Origin: Apoderus coryli
Lineage: Eukaryota; Arthropoda; Insecta; Coleoptera; Attelabidae
Assembly: GCA_911728435.2 (NCBI GenBank)
Contig: OU452214.1
Location: 8,868,105 to 8,932,104 of the forward strand
DNA: 64,000 nucleotides
Reading direction: 5' to 3'
Part shown: piece after piece, positions 23,578 through 36,690 of the stretch
Layout: each line of letters begins with the position of its first letter
How positions within the stretch are numbered: the stretch's first letter is position 1
Made by a program: the position numbers and the translations under genes
The notes under the pieces: generated by a model
Database searches by the model: none
The model's input: the letters and a program-made list of their open reading frames with translations, nothing else
What the model was told of the DNA's origin: nothing

Positions 23578-26232
23578 CACTGAAACAAATATTGTACGTA
23601 AAACCAATGAATGGTTGTCATCAATATTTTGAACATTAATATTATGAATTGGTCACTGTTACAATGAATTTTGACCATAAATTAATACTTTCATACATAG
23701 AAACAATGTACGATGAAACATTAATCAATAAATGCAAGACATCGAAAATTTATGTTTTTTTTCATCAATATAATGTCACTATTTATTGCTTCAATGTTTT
23801 AAATTTATTAATTTATGCTCTTCGCCTTTAACACAATAATTTGTATATCATACACCTATGAACAGCGAACATAAAAACTAATAAACGATCATCGTGGATT
23901 CAATGGATGCTAAGCATTAATTTTACGAACCTAACCATTAAATTCTGAATAACGCGCGCAAATCAATGCACCCGGACCATAGACTGAATACTCAAAACAT
24001 TGACATTATGACATTCTCATAGACTTTTTGTTTACGCGTCCTTTTTGTTTTGTTTAGTTAAATGTATACAGTTGAAAAGTGAAGTGTGTTCCTAAATCTA
24101 TTTTTAAAATTTGTCCCCAAATAATACAACAAATGTAGAAATATAAGGTAAGTAGTAATCCTTTTATATAAGTACCATTTAGTAAAGTACAAAACTAAAG
24201 TCAGTTTAAAACGAAAAAAAAACACAGTGCGGTATTCCTTTGTAATGTTGAAAACCCGCCGATACGAGGGGAGAAATTTTATGGGCTCTTCATTGATATT
24301 TAGTGCTATCCGCTAAGCTATGTTCCAAAGGTGCCAGTGGAAAGATAAGCCATTTAAAGTACACAATAAAAGACTCTCAAGAATCTTTTTTATTTTGTGC
24401 TAAAACAGTTCAAGAAATAGAAGAACATATAATAAACCTTAAAGGAAGAAAATCTGCAATTCAACCGTACTTATGAGTTCTATAAGTCTATTCTAAAGGC
24501 GCACACTGTTTACTTAAAAACCTGTTATTTTGATTAATAATAATAATATAATAAATGACTTTATTGAGAACTTAGAAAAGTTACACAAAAGGCGAAGTCG
24601 ATGCACAGCCTCCTAGCTTAACATATTAGCAATACTAAAGATAACTGCATAATAATAACAACAACAAAAACCCTGATACATAAAAAAGGCAATCATTCCT
24701 GGATGCCCTGCGGCACTACGCAATGTCCTGGGCCCAGACACTGCCGTTCCCAAAATGACAACCTGAGTTCTATCGTTCACATATGTTCCGAGTAGAGACA
24801 CAGCAGACTCCCCAAAGCCCAGGTAACCCACAATGGCCAGCAACAAACCATGACCAATGCGGTCAAATGCCCCTTGCGTAGTCCAACAGCAGCAATGCCG
24901 TCAATCGACCCTGATCTACCGCCCCCAATGCATCATCCAGTATTTTAAGTCATGTCGTGGAGCAACTGTGACCCTGACGGAACCCAGACTGGACCTCCGA
25001 TAACAACCCATGCCCATCAAGATATGTTTCCATTTGATTGCAGATCACTCTCTCAATAAACTTGGAGATCGCTGGGAGTATATTAATCGGTCTATAAGAT
25101 CCTTAAATGTTGATGGAGTTTTAGTTTTGGGATTGGAATGACATTGGCTTCTTTCCAACATGTTGGGAAGTTTCTCGTTTCTATATAGTAATTAACTAGA
25201 TGCTGTATAAAGGGCATTATAAACGGACAACTACTACTACTAGCATATCAATACTGATCATGTCACTGCCTACAGCATTTGACTTAATCCCAAGCAATGC
25301 ATCAAGTATCTCCCCATGATCCACCATTGTAAATTCAAAGTTAATATCAGGCCTAATTTTATTACCTAAGTAAAAATTGATCGTTCCTGGGTCCGGATTG
25401 TTGGTAGAAGTGGCCACAAAAAATCATTAATATTATCAACATCATGAATAAAAGACGGTATTGTGATATTTCCCCTTGCATAAATGTTTAGATCTCGTAA
25501 TAATTTCCAATTTTGTTTAGAAGAATTTCCGCGGACTTTAGTTTCCAAATATAGTTTTTCCTCCCTTTTCACCTCAGACGATAGACGAATCTGACATGTT
25601 TAGCATTTAATATTAACTAAATTAAAAATAAAGCCTTTAGATTTCGAGTGTCGTACAAATATGATTTAATTTATTTACAAAGCAGGTGCATCAAATCAAT
25701 GGACGTACAGCAAGATAATTTTGAGTCTTATTTGGGCTTTTAAATTCTCTAACCGTTGGTACTAGTATATTTGAACCATACTGCACTTTGCAGTACACAT
25801 AATACACATGTACCTATATGCTCGCGATTATTGATTGAATACAGAACAATAATCTCAATCTTTCGTAATAATAATTTCCGGCGAACACAATTACGTAAAA
25901 CAATTATTATAACCCAATGTAATAATCAGCAAACATTGGTTTAACGTACAAAAGTCATAGATTAATGTTCATCGTTCGTAACACTAACAACCTGGTAACA
26001 TCGTTTTAACGTACAGGAGTTATAAATTAATGTCCATCATTCGTAAGATCAATAACCGGCGAGCATAAATTTATGTTCTTTATTTATTAATTCAACGTAC
26101 AGAATTCGCTACCGAATTTATGTACGAACGTTCATTGTATTAATGTCACCCATCATCGGCTCAAATTTAATGTTGACGTTCATTGATTTGAAGCACTTTT
26201 TTATTAATATCACGTACCTTTTCGGTTCAGTA
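23578..26232 (-). mobile_element. CACTG-ended DNA transposon, copy 2 (2655 bp)
   Basis: This is the inverted counterpart of 10429-13160, nearly identical along its length. It starts CACTGAAACAAATATTG and ends CGGTTCAGTA, where the last base differs from the expected G. TA flanks both sides (23576-23577 and 26233-26234). It carries the same nested LINE fragment, has two instead of four subterminal units, and lacks the hairpin seen in copy 1. Confidence 0.8.
24527..25580 (-). pseudogene. LINE fragment nested in CACTG element copy 2
   Basis: It matches 11130-12208: the same pre-RT segment (IKSNAVGSDMISIDML at 25217-25417), the same truncated palm (24613-24846) and the same (ATT)n tail (24540). 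Frames are shifted at other points than in copy 1, so each copy has decayed separately since the duplication. Confidence 0.75.
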
Positions 26233-26234
26233 TA

Positions 26235-27044
26235 CCTAAGCATTATATAAATTATTGCAAATATGATAAATATTAAGTAAGTTCAATACCCACTCTATGA
26301 AAAAGCTGCGTTAGCTGTCTGTGCAATTTGCAATAGTTATTTTATATTAATGTTTGAAATTAAATTTAATAAATATAATATTTTACACAAACTGCCATCA
26401 CACCAGGTCTGTCCCCCATCTTGAGTCAAAACCTCAGAGAGATGCTGTAATTTAAAATAACTCTGTATATAAATGAGATCAATTACACATTGTTAATTAT
26501 TATTATTATATCAACTAATAATATTGATAATTCAAGTGTGTATTATGTTTTATCAACAACAAGTAGGGATTTAATATTTATTTATAATTTTACACTAAAC
26601 AATACCTACAGATTCATTTTCAGTGAGTAGTATTATACTATTATAAATAAATAAACCGATTAGTTAAGTTAACTAAACTGATTCCTTATTCGTAAATCAA
26701 TTGTTACAACAAACGACAATTTCATAGTGCAAAATTAAGCGTACTTAACATTTTTTCGAGTGCAGTGTACTGATGAGATAATGTTTATGTGAATATATTT
26801 GTTACGTACTGGCGCACTTCAGGAGTTTGTTTCATGAAAGAACCAAACCTCGGGTAGTGTCTTGTGTATAATATAGTGCTAATTAACAGCGTTAAAATTA
26901 AATTTAAGTGACATTTTTTTTTAAATTTTGTTAGACGATATTTGAATAGTAGTTAATCATGTGAGTAATAAAAATAATATTTTTTTTTAATTTTAAAAAG
27001 TTAGTTTGGTTTAGACGTTTTCATATTATGAAGTATATTAATGA
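26235..27044. other. Stretch without recognised gene
   Basis: AT-rich sequence, with no open frame above about 60 codons and no repeat boundaries that I could define. Confidence 0.4.
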
Positions 27045-29136
27045 AATAGTATATTGTATCTTAAGAAAAACATTCGCGATGAAAAGGTATCCAAATTTAA
27101 TCAGACGTTGTTTGTCTCCTCTATTAAATCCAAAACTGTGTGGGATACTTTTAGGGCTATTACTGGTGCAAATCGACCAACGAATAAAACAGCTAAGGTT
27201 AGGGATGTGTGTGGCAATTCTGTGTCTCACCCTCTTGAAGTGGCGACAGTTTTCTCAAATTACTATGGCTCTAATATTGAGATAAGCCTGAATCGGCACT
27301 TTAATAACAGGTTATCGGACCGGTGCACGACCTGTGAGAATAAACCACGTTCCATGTTTTTTTACTCCTGTCATCGAAAGTGATATTAGACTTGTTATAA
27401 ATGGCTTAACTAACAAAAAGTCTACGGGTGAGGATCAACTACCCGTTTTTCTATTGAAGTGTTGCATTGAAGAACTTACGCCAATCCTGAGCGAACTCAT
27501 AAATATTTCAGTCTCGTCTGGTGTTTTTCCAGTCGAACTTAAAAACGCAGTCGTCATCCCTATCTATAAAAAGGGGGATGCTGCAGATGTTGAAAACTAC
27601 AGACCCATAGCGCTATTGAGTGTCATATCGAAGATTTTTGAAAGGTAATGTCGGATCAAATTTTAAAATGTTTAATCCGCCAAAATATGATTCTCAAATC
27701 ATATTTTGGCGGATTGCCAGCACGGCTTCAGGAGGGGCTTCTTGACGGAGTCATGCATAACCGATTTCGTTCAGTGTGTTCAGGACCTCACTGATAGGGG
27801 CGAGTATGTCCCTGCCTTATTCTTTGACTTGTCTAGGGCATTTGATACGGTTGATAAAGACTTTGTGTCCTCCAAGCTGTCTTGTATGGGTCTTAGGGGA
27901 AACGTGAACAACTGGATCTTCTCATATTTAAATCAACGTAGATTTCGCGTCCGCATAAGTTCTTATTTGTCTGAGTATGAGAATGTAAATGTGGGGACTC
28001 CCCAGGGTAGTGTTTTGGGCCCTCTTCTGTTCTTGTTGTTTGTTAATGACTTACTCTCCTTTGCCAAACCCTTCATGTATGCGGATGATACGTCTCTGGT
28101 TATATCTGATAGGGACCCTAAGGTTCTACAACCAAAGATTTCATCTACGTTGCGAATCTTCGACTTGTGGTGTTGTGCCAACCGATTGATGGTGAATCTA
28201 AATAAGACTGTGTTGATTCAATTCAACAGATATAAGCCTTCTCTGGACTTTGATGTGCACTTTGGGGGTGCCACCTTGTCTTGGTCTTCGTCTGTAAGGC
28301 TCCTGGGTGTGTCGACGAAAAATTGAGCTGGTCACACCATATAGATAATATATGTAAGAGGCTCAATCATCAATCCTTTGTAGTGTATTCTTTGAAAGGG
28401 AACATGAACTCTGCAGCCTTGATAACAATATACTATGCCCTTGTTTATTGAACGATTGCATATCACATAATCTCCTGGGGTAGATCTTGCGAGATGTATC
28501 GTGTTTTTGTTAGACAAAAAAGAATAATACGTTCAATATTTAATCTACCTTATAACTTCTCCTGCAGGGACACCTTCAAAAAGAAAGGCATTTTAACAGC
28601 ACCGTGTATCTACTTGTTTAAGCTGTTAGTGTATATATTCAGGAACTGTCACCTCTTATCAACTAATGGCTTGCTCCATGACTACGCCACCAGGGGTCGA
28701 AGTCAGCTCTTGCTGCCTAGGTCTCATCGTGAGTTTTACAAGAGGTCGCCGCACTACTCTGGCATAAGCTATTTTAATTTGTTGCCCTCCTCAATTAAGT
28801 CATCAGCATCTTTAAATATTTTTAAAAATAAACTGAAATTGCTCTTAGTAGATAATGGTTCTTATACGTTGCAGGAGTATGTCGGGTTCTGCTCTGGCAC
28901 ACTGTGACCGGCGCGCCTGCCTCATGCGTGACATCAGAATTTTTTTCTTTTTTTTTCATTGTATATTTTTTACTTATGCGTTCTATGTATTTGTCTTATT
29001 TTATCATGTGTATCGTCCTACTTTTAGTGACTGACTTAAGTGTGTTTATTTTTTACTTGTGATATACACACAACAGTATGACTTGCCAATGTATATATTT
29101 TTTAGACCGATGAAAGTTTATTATTATTTATTATTC
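27045..29136 (+). pseudogene. LINE (YADDTS type), 5'-truncated, several breaks
   Basis: In order: the linker region (27054-27383, VWDTFRAITGANRP and VFSNYYGSNIE); early RT (27334-27648, STGEDQLPVFLLK and NYRPIALLSVISKIFER); palm (27706-28326, DCQHGFRRG, FDLSRAFDTVD, VGTPQGSVLGPLLFLLFVND, catalytic FMYADDTSL); and the C-terminal part (28494-28907). A hairpin-forming inverted duplication at 27674-27715 breaks the frame between early RT and palm, and further stops lie at 27383 and 28326. The tail has (TTATT)n at 29117-29136. It is a different subfamily from the FADD/YADDLK type LINEs. Confidence 0.85.
27674..27715. repeat. Perfect hairpin, 19-bp arms, 4-base loop
   Basis: The arms are AATCCGCCAAAATATGATT (27674-27692) and its complement (27697-27715). 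They sit exactly where the conserved RT reading is interrupted, so they are an insertion made by copying the adjacent sequence in reverse. Confidence 0.9.
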
Positions 29137-29346
29137 CTAGGCGGTAAAGTGTCATTTTTTCAGGTTGAAAGAAACTGTTGCCCTCTAGGCACGAAAAGCT
29201 CTCCATATTTAAGTGTAAAAGTAATAATTTTATGATCTTTTTGTCATTTATCTAAAATTTATATATATTTTCTTTTTCTTCTCTTTGGAGGCACTATTTA
29301 TACGTACATATTTTATATTTCAGATCTTCTAGGCCAAGTTCTTGTA

Positions 29347-29730
29347 CAGGGTGAGCACAAATCGATGTCCCAGCTCTGTTATGAGAATATTAAAAACGAC
29401 AGAAATATTCGGAAAATAGGTTCTTAAATAGGATTAAGTAAGTTCCATTTTAACCCATATTTCATTTTGTTTCCAAGTTTGGAATGATGTCATCAACTAT
29501 TTTTGTTCCAGAAACATATCTATATTTTTCCATAGTTCAAAAGAGCTAATTTTTTAAACAACTTTTGTCAAGAAAAAAATGTGCTATCTTCATTCGTTAA
29601 AAAATTATAAGGAAATTTGTAGAAAAAACTAATATGAAAAATTCGCAACCGTCACAACTTTTACACAAGTAGGCTTTGGAAACAAACTGCAATTATATCT
29701 GTTAATACTTAAACGAATGGTTGACAAATA
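29347..29730 (-). mobile_element. MITE family M1, truncated copy
   Basis: It starts CAGGGTGAGCACAAATCG after TA (29345-29346) and follows the inverted sequence of 18047-18475. The match stops near 29730, in TTGACAAATAGT, so one terminal repeat is missing. Confidence 0.8.
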
Positions 29731-29759
29731 GTATTCGTGTGATAACTTCTAATATAAGT

Positions 29760-30600
29760 CAAACATTTGATATTCAGTCGTCAAGAGAGAAGATCCATTT
29801 TATCTATCGAATGTATTCTCCTCAGCTCCCGATTTATACGATCCACGGCCACCGCAGCGTCTACCGGGTTAAAGGCACTATAAATCTGTGTATCATCTGC
29901 ATACAAATGATATTTACAAAATTCTAAATCTCTGACAAAAACAGACGAATACAGACTATAAAGTATCGGACCCAGAACACTACCCTGCGGCACACCAGAT
30001 AGAACAGATCTCTTCCTAGACATATGCTCATCGCTCACAACACACTGAGAACGGCCCGTGAGGAATGATCTCAACAAACGTCTTGACTCTACGCTGAAAC
30101 CAAAATAATTCAACATAGCAGCAAGGATATCATGATTAAGTAGATCGAATGCTTTACTAAAATCAAGCAGAACCACTATCCAAAGCGTGAAATATATCAT
30201 CTGTCACTTGAGACAATGCTGTAGAGCAGCTAAAGCCTTTACGAAAGCCCAATTAGAAAGCAGGCAAAATTTCATTTGTAATTAAAAATGATGACATTTG
30301 CTGTTCCATAATTTTTTCTAAAATTTTTGAAAGTGTCGGCAGGACAGATATACAACGCAAATGGCGCAGTTCAGAAGGACAGCCAATCTTAAGCAAAGGT
30401 ACAACCTTAGCATATTTCCATTCATCTGGAAAAATACACTGCTCAATACATGTGTTAATGATATTCACTATATGTTTAATAATCACAGGACAACACAGAG
30501 ATATAAGAGCTATATTAATGTCATCAAGTCGACAAGCCTTGGTTTTGATTTGTCGCACAATATTTCTGACCACCTCCTCCGTAACTAGCGAAAACCTGAA
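29760..30600 (-). pseudogene. LINE fragment (YADDTQIY type)
   Basis: The minus strand gives early RT (30573-30253, CRLDDINIALISL, RHLRCISVLPTLSKILE) and then a shifted frame (30200-29781) with LDFSKAFDLLNHD, SGVPQGSVLGPILYSLY and the catalytic YHLYADDTQIYSAF. The thumb, C-terminus and 3' tail are missing at the left, and the endonuclease at the right. YADDTQIY and SVLGPILYSLY are typical of CR1/Jockey-group elements. It is a third LINE subfamily in the window. Confidence 0.8.
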
Positions 30601-30689
30601 GTCTTGATTATTTAATAGTAACTATTATTACCACAGAATTAAACATAGTAATACTATAGGTTACTACTAATTAATTATAGGAAATCAAT

Positions 30690-31090
30690 CACTACAACAA
30701 ATTTTCAATGTGACCACCTCCTAGTTGTAAACGCTTATCTAATCTCCTCCTTACTTCTCTTCCTAAGGCCTTACATAACATATCTCTTGAGAGTTCATTG
30801 CATGCATTTCTAATTTTTTCTTTAAATGTTCTAAGTGATGTGTTAGCAATTCTTGCTTGGAGCGCTGCCCCCGTCATGCTGGAAAAACATATTTGCTCGT
30901 AACTGCAATGGCACATTTTCGAGAAGCACAGAAAGTTGCTCTTGAAGAATTTGCAAATATTCTTCACTGCATAAAACACCTTCGTAAAAGTATGGAGCAA
31001 TTAAATGTCCGTTAATAATACCACACCAAAGTTAATGCCAAAATGTCCTTCATTTTCAATCGGATTGACAAATAACATGTCAACTTTTTC
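30690..31090 (-). pseudogene. Tc1/mariner-like transposase C-terminal remnant
   Basis: The minus strand reads RIANTSLRTFKEKIRNACNE..., then KALGREVRRRLDKRLQLGGGHIENLL before a stop at 30692. An arginine-rich helix ending GGGHxExLL is the usual end of this transposase type. Upstream, at about 31480-31830, the minus strand gives poor traces of an N-terminal helix-turn-helix region. The two pieces are separated by M1-related sequence, so the parent element is scrambled. Confidence 0.55.
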
Positions 31091-31135
31091 GTTATGCGTA
31101 AACATTTAACATAAAATCCATACCTACATTAAATG

Positions 31136-31480
31136 TCGATAAAACTATTTGTCAACCATTAGTTCTATTATTGACAGATACACACACACTTTGTTTCCAA
31201 ACCCTAATTGTTTAAAAGTTGCGAATTTTTGATAATAGTTTTTCCTACAAATTTGCTTTTAATTTTTTAACGGATGAAGATAGCAAATTTTTTTCTTTAC
31301 AAAAGTTGCTAAGAAAAATTAGTTCTTTTGAACTATATAAAAATATAGGAATGTTTCTGGAAAAAAAAAAGTTGTGGCGTCATTTACTTTAGTTTCCAAA
31401 TTTGGAAACAAAAGCAAATGTGCGTTAAAATGGAGCTTACTTAATCCCATTTAAGAACCTCTTTTCAGAATTTTTCTATT
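31136..31480 (+). mobile_element. MITE family M1, diverged copy without ends
   Basis: It follows 18070-18440 in the same orientation (TATTTGTCAACCATTAGTT, then ATTTTTTAACGGATGAAGAT and the TCCAAATTTGGA palindrome). Neither terminal repeat is preserved. Confidence 0.75.
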
Positions 31481-31839
31481 TTTACTCCAGCTTTTCATGC
31501 TCAAATCTTGATTCAGTACGTGAAATACGCGTTCTTCGGACATGTCAAAGACCTCCGATGTCTCACTCGTAGGCGTATTGCTTTCCAAAACACTGCTTGA
31601 TATTCGATTTTCCCTTCATCATCAAGCGATTTTGTCAAACAACTTTGCGTCGGAAACGGACTGAGATTTTATTGACAGTCGTTCAAAAGATACGCAAACA
31701 GATTGCGCAAATTTTATTGGTGAATAATACCATATACAGCTTGAAGTCGTTAATTTTGAAAACCCTCCTCGTATTATGCCATAAAGTTTTTGAGGGTCAT
31801 TTCTTTAAGAGCAGATTTTTTTAAACTTACTGAAGGTCG

Positions 31840-33180
31840 TCACTTTTTAAATTTACTATAATTATTGCTATGCATTGCGATGTATCTGGGCGAGTTTTTC
31901 TGATAGTGAAATTCAACTTAGTAATCCTCACAATAAACAAGATTCTTAAAATTGGTGAAACTATTAAGGATATTATGACCATGGTATGAAAATTGGTGAG
32001 GATTGAAGCCACTTGGCAACACAGCAGCGTATTCTTAGTGTTGTTTACAAGAGAAATCCTTGAAACTGACAGTTTCGTTGAGTAGTTTCTGAACTACAGC
32101 TGATTAAAGTGGACAAGTTTTGGTTTTTTGTGAAATGGAAAAAGAGCAATATGGGTGGGTGATTTCCTTTCGATTTTTAGAAAGTCACCACAAAGGGAAC
32201 CATCAACAAAGTCTATGATGAAAGACCGCAGATTGATTGGCAGCAGAGACTACGCAGCAGGTCTTATAATCGTATCAAAGCTATATATAATTAGCCAATT
32301 TTTCTGGTATATTTGGGCATCATTTTTTTTTTTTTCGTTTTTGACCCTTTTTTTAGACTATTTTCGAACGCCTGTGTGAACCAATTCTTTCATGGAATAT
32401 TTTATAGCTTATATTGTATCACAACTATGAAAAATTATTCCATATTTCGAATAAGTGTAGGAAATACATATTTTTTATGTTTTGACCTCTTTTCCCCTAT
32501 TTACAAACGCCTATGAAAGTAAGTTATTTATGATACATTTTACAGGTTATATTCTATCAAAGCTATAAACAACTAGTTAATATTTCTGCTATGTTTAAGA
32601 AATACGTCTTTTTTTAAATCTTTTTTACCCCATTTTACACTATTTTCGAATGCTAATGTGGTCTAATATTTTATGTTGACAGGTGCTATGAAATATAGGG
32701 TGTGCTATTTAAAATAAAAAAAGTTATTTAATTAAATATGATTGATAGGAACAATGAAAAATTTTGACTACCCTGTACAATATTTACAATTCGGCTATAC
32801 ACCGACCTAATGTATGTCCTATCCACTTGCCATTTTAAAATAAGATTTAGTTAAAAAAATAAACGCACAGAATCTTTTTCAAAATGACCCTATTTTTTGC
32901 AAAAAAAAACGCAAAAATTAGCCAGACGGGTAGATTTAGGTATAGGGATCATAACAATAACTTTACTTTATTTTATCCAAAGTCTTCAAGAAATCCAAAA
33001 AATACTGGGAGTTCCATTTAAAAAAATATAACTTTGATATGCCACAGTTTTCTGGGACACGATATATTTAAAAACATTTTTGTTAAATGCTCCTGGTTGA
33101 CCTACATACACCCACGTACACAAAATTTGCAATTTCAATTTTGTTAAGCTATGAGAGATTGAGGCAAATGTACTGCCCGA
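31840..33180. other. Stretch without recognised gene
   Basis: AT-rich. The 32330-32660 part carries a diverged repetition of a block with a tract of T, 'CCCTTTTTTAGACTATTTTCGAACGCC'-like sequence and ATTTTATAGCTTATATT, in three or four copies of about 120-130 bp. No coding sequence. Confidence 0.4.
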
Positions 33181-33368
33181 CCCGGTATATACAGGGTGGC
33201 ATAGAAAAAAGTACATTGCATAGTGCCACACAATAGAGGACACTAAAATAAGAAAAAATGTTCCCATGAACATGGATCAGCAAGGCCTTCGGTTAAAAGA
33301 TACGGGGTGTTGAATTTTAATTTTTTTTTTGGGTTTTTTCTGCATATCTTTAGCCAGAGACGCAAGAA

Positions 33369-33960
33369 ATGGATAAAATATGGCATTCAGGGGTTTTTTA
33401 TCATGCTAAATTCAAATACGATCTTAGGTTTGTGATTACTATAATTCGAAGTCACCAATATGGGTTTTCTATTAATGTGTGGGCAGGTATACACGAGAAA
33501 TACTTAATTGGCCCATTTCGATTGCCCAATCGATGGACAGGTGTACTGTATCGAAATTTCTTGGAGGATGATTTAAACTTTATTAGAGGATGTCCCATTG
33601 ACCATTATTGGAAGAATGTATTACATGCATGATGGGGCGCCAGCTCACTTTTCTCGAGTGGCAAGGGAATATTTGGACAGGAGATTTGGAAATACGTGGA
33701 TTGGTCGAGGGGGCCTGTACCCTGGCCTGCTCGTAGTTCCGACCTTAATACCCTCAATTTTTCATTTTGGGGATTTGCGAAATATTAATTTTATGCAGTA
33801 GAAATACATAATGAAGAACAATTATGGATAAGAATTATGGAATCGGCAGATAGATTTCGTAATAACCCAGGAATATTTCAAAGATGCCGTCAATCATTAA
33901 AAAGGAGAATGGGAAAATGTATTGAAGTACAAGAGCAACAATTTGAACATCTTCTAAAAA
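33369..33960 (+). pseudogene. Transposase remnant of the split Tc1/mariner element
   Basis: Frames at 33369-33632 and 33598-33801 give FSINVWAGIHEKYLIGPFRL, then YYMHDGAPAHFSRVAREYL (second catalytic Asp), RFGNTWIGRGG, and a corrupted version of the next block. The C-terminal part continues in shifted frames to about 33960. The N-terminal DNA-binding domain and first catalytic Asp are absent. It is related to the intact transposase at 48428-49501, which shares INVWCGI, QQDGAPPHY and WIGRRG at equivalent places. Confidence 0.75.
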
Positions 33961-34473
33961 CTTCATGTTTTGTTTTAATTAATCATATTTTTCATTATAC
34001 CATTAAAATGTAATTGTTGAAGTATTTATCATTGTTCTTGCAAAGGTTACTTTGGCGCTTTTTGAATAATTTCCGTGCATTGTCGGCTTTTAGATGCATT
34101 TGTACTAGAACCATTGCTTCTAGCGACTTGGACAAGGTGTACCTCTCTTAAGTATAAAAAAGGGATAACAATTTTTTTCAGTGGAAAATGACATACAGTG
34201 TATATAGCAAAAAAGTTACGACCGATTCAATAGGGATGGAACTCTGCATGTAGCTCCCTCTATCAGTAATCACAAAACTAAGATCATATTTGAATTTAGC
34301 ATGATAAAAAAACCCCTGTATACCACATTTTATCCGTTTCTTGCGTCTCTGGCTAAAGATATGCAAAAAAACCCAAAAAAAAATATTAAAATTCAACACC
34401 CCGTATCTTTTAACCGAAGGCCTTGCGGACCCGTGTTCATGGGAACATTTTTTCTTATTTTAGTGTCCTCTAT

Positions 34474-36690
34474 TAATAATAATAATATATAATAATAATC
34501 TTTATTGACTAAGTTTTGTACAAAACAATTGCAGTACGTCAAAATACAAACATAGGTACAAACAAATTAAAAGCGACTGATTGCTAAAATGTACAACTTT
34601 CTTGGAATATTCTTCCACAGAATAAAAAGCATGCTTGAGCAAGTATGATTTTATAGTTCTTTTGAACATTTCTGAACTGTACTCCCGGACCCTACGAGGA
34701 AGTGCATTATATAACCGAATCTGTAGGGAATTCTTTGCAGACTTAGTCAATCTCCATCGCCGAGCCCGTACCTAGTCCGCAGATCTCGTACCATACTCAT
34801 GACAAGTTGAGTTAATACACAAATCGGGCTTACATCTGCGAATCTCAAGCAGTTGATAATATATATATATAAAGACGGGAGAGGCATTATATTGAGAGAT
34901 CTGAAAATGGGCTTGCAATGCTCTAGATATCCAGCATTTGCCAGAATGCGAACCACCTTTTTTTGCACTCTAAATATTTGCATAGCCGATGACGAGTTAC
35001 CCCAGAGACTCACTCCATAAGAAATATGAGAATGGAACAGTGAGAAATAAACAGTTCTCAGAGCTTGCTGACTCAGACAATGTCTGAGCCTCCTAATAAC
35101 GTAAATACTAGAAGACAACTTACCCCTGAGAAAATCAACGTGCGATGCCCAGCAAAGCGCATCATCAACAATAATCCCCAATAAGTTGGCTGTTCGTCCC
35201 CGAGCATGACCACTATCACTAGAAAATGTAAGTCTCTGGGTCTTATCAATATTTAGTTTCAGCAGATTACTAGTGAACCAGCCATTCGCAACTCCCTCAA
35301 GGTGCCCCGCACGACCTTCGAGCTGTGAAACACTGCTCCCATAACACACCAAAGAGGTATCATCAGCATAAAGAGTGACCCTCCCAGGATTCAAATAACT
35401 ATATAGGTCGTTAATATAAACGACAAAGACCAACGGACCCAACACAGAGCCCTGGCGCACTCCACTCGTTAATACTCTTACCTCAGACAGCTCCGACTGA
35501 AGAGCCACTGTCTGTCCTCTGCCAGTCAGGTACGACCGTAGCAGCTGCAACGAGAGTCCCCGCACACCATATCGAGAAAGCTTGGTCAGAAGAACTTCAT
35601 GAGACACAGAGTCAAAGGCCTTGCTCAGATCACATAAGGTGAGATTAATAAATTCACATCTCTCCAGGCCCTCGACTATGTCAGACACCACACGAGCCAC
35701 CGCCTGAACTGTCGACCGACCACCCCTGAAACCAAACTGTCCAGGACACAACAGGTTATTCGCTTCCAAAAAAGAAGTTAGATTTTGTTTTAATGTAATC
35801 TCAAAAATTTTCCCAAATATAGGAACTATAGAAATCGATCGGTAATCAGAAGCGTTATCAATGTCACCCTTTTTAAATACAGGGATAACTCTAGTCAACT
35901 TGAATGGCTCAGGGAAAATGCCGCCGCACAAACACAAATTGAAGATGTGCACTAAAGGCTTAACTAAGATCTGTGCATATTCCTTCACAAAGAAACTGCT
36001 GCAGTCAAACACATCAACACTGCCCGAGTTAAGTGGCGAATGGTCTCCAGGACCTCAAACTCCGAGATGGGCAACATAAAAAAGGAGCTAGGCTGCATCG
36101 GTATCCGACTTAACATATGCACCCGCTCATCAAGATCCACAGACATGGCCTCAGTAATTTTATTAGCAACAGATACAAAAAAACTGTTAAACTCGGAAGG
36201 TGTAAGCCGAGTACTAACTGGCATTGTTCAATAGTTTCTTTCACTATTAATTATTCTCCAGATATCACGTGGTTTATTAGTGGAGCTAGCTATATATCTC
36301 TCGTAGGCCAGCTTTTTATGGTCAACAATAGTCTTCCTATAATCTGGATGCAACGAGTTATACAGGGTCCGATGAGAAGCGTCGCCCGTTGACTCACAAA
36401 TTATCTTAATGGCCATGAGCTTGTCCCTTTTCTCCCGAAGTTCCGATGTAAACCAGTTAACTGGCGTTCCACGATTCTGATGTTTCTTGATCGGAAAATA
36501 TATATTAATATTTTGTTGGAAAATACCCAACAGGTAAGATGACAGAAAATCAACATCATTGGAACAAAAAAATTGATCCCAAACCGTCGACTTCAGGGCT
36601 TCTCTCATACAGAGAGACCCGCTGGAGTAACTGTTCGTCGAGAACTACTGTTAACCTTAACACCCGAAGAAACACGTGTGTGTGTGTGGC
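34474..36690 (-). pseudogene. LINE with 421-codon reverse transcriptase frame, inserted in a Tc1/mariner repeat
   Basis: On the minus strand the linker region (36608-36228, VNWFTSELREKRDKL; 36224-35985, LTPSEFNSFFVSVANKI) is followed by a long open RT frame (36012-34747). That frame contains FKLTRVIPVFKKGD, GQFGFRGGRSTVQAV, LCDLSKAFDSVSHEVLL, TSGVRQGSVLGPLVFVVYIND and the catalytic VTLYADDTSLV. NLLKLNIDKTQ, a YGVSLWG block and the C-terminal tail to 34502 follow. The usual Pro of the PQGS motif is Arg. The 3' tail is (ATT)n at 34474-34500. The endonuclease is missing, so it is 5'-truncated. Long open frames suggest a young insertion, later than the DNA element it interrupts. Confidence 0.85.
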
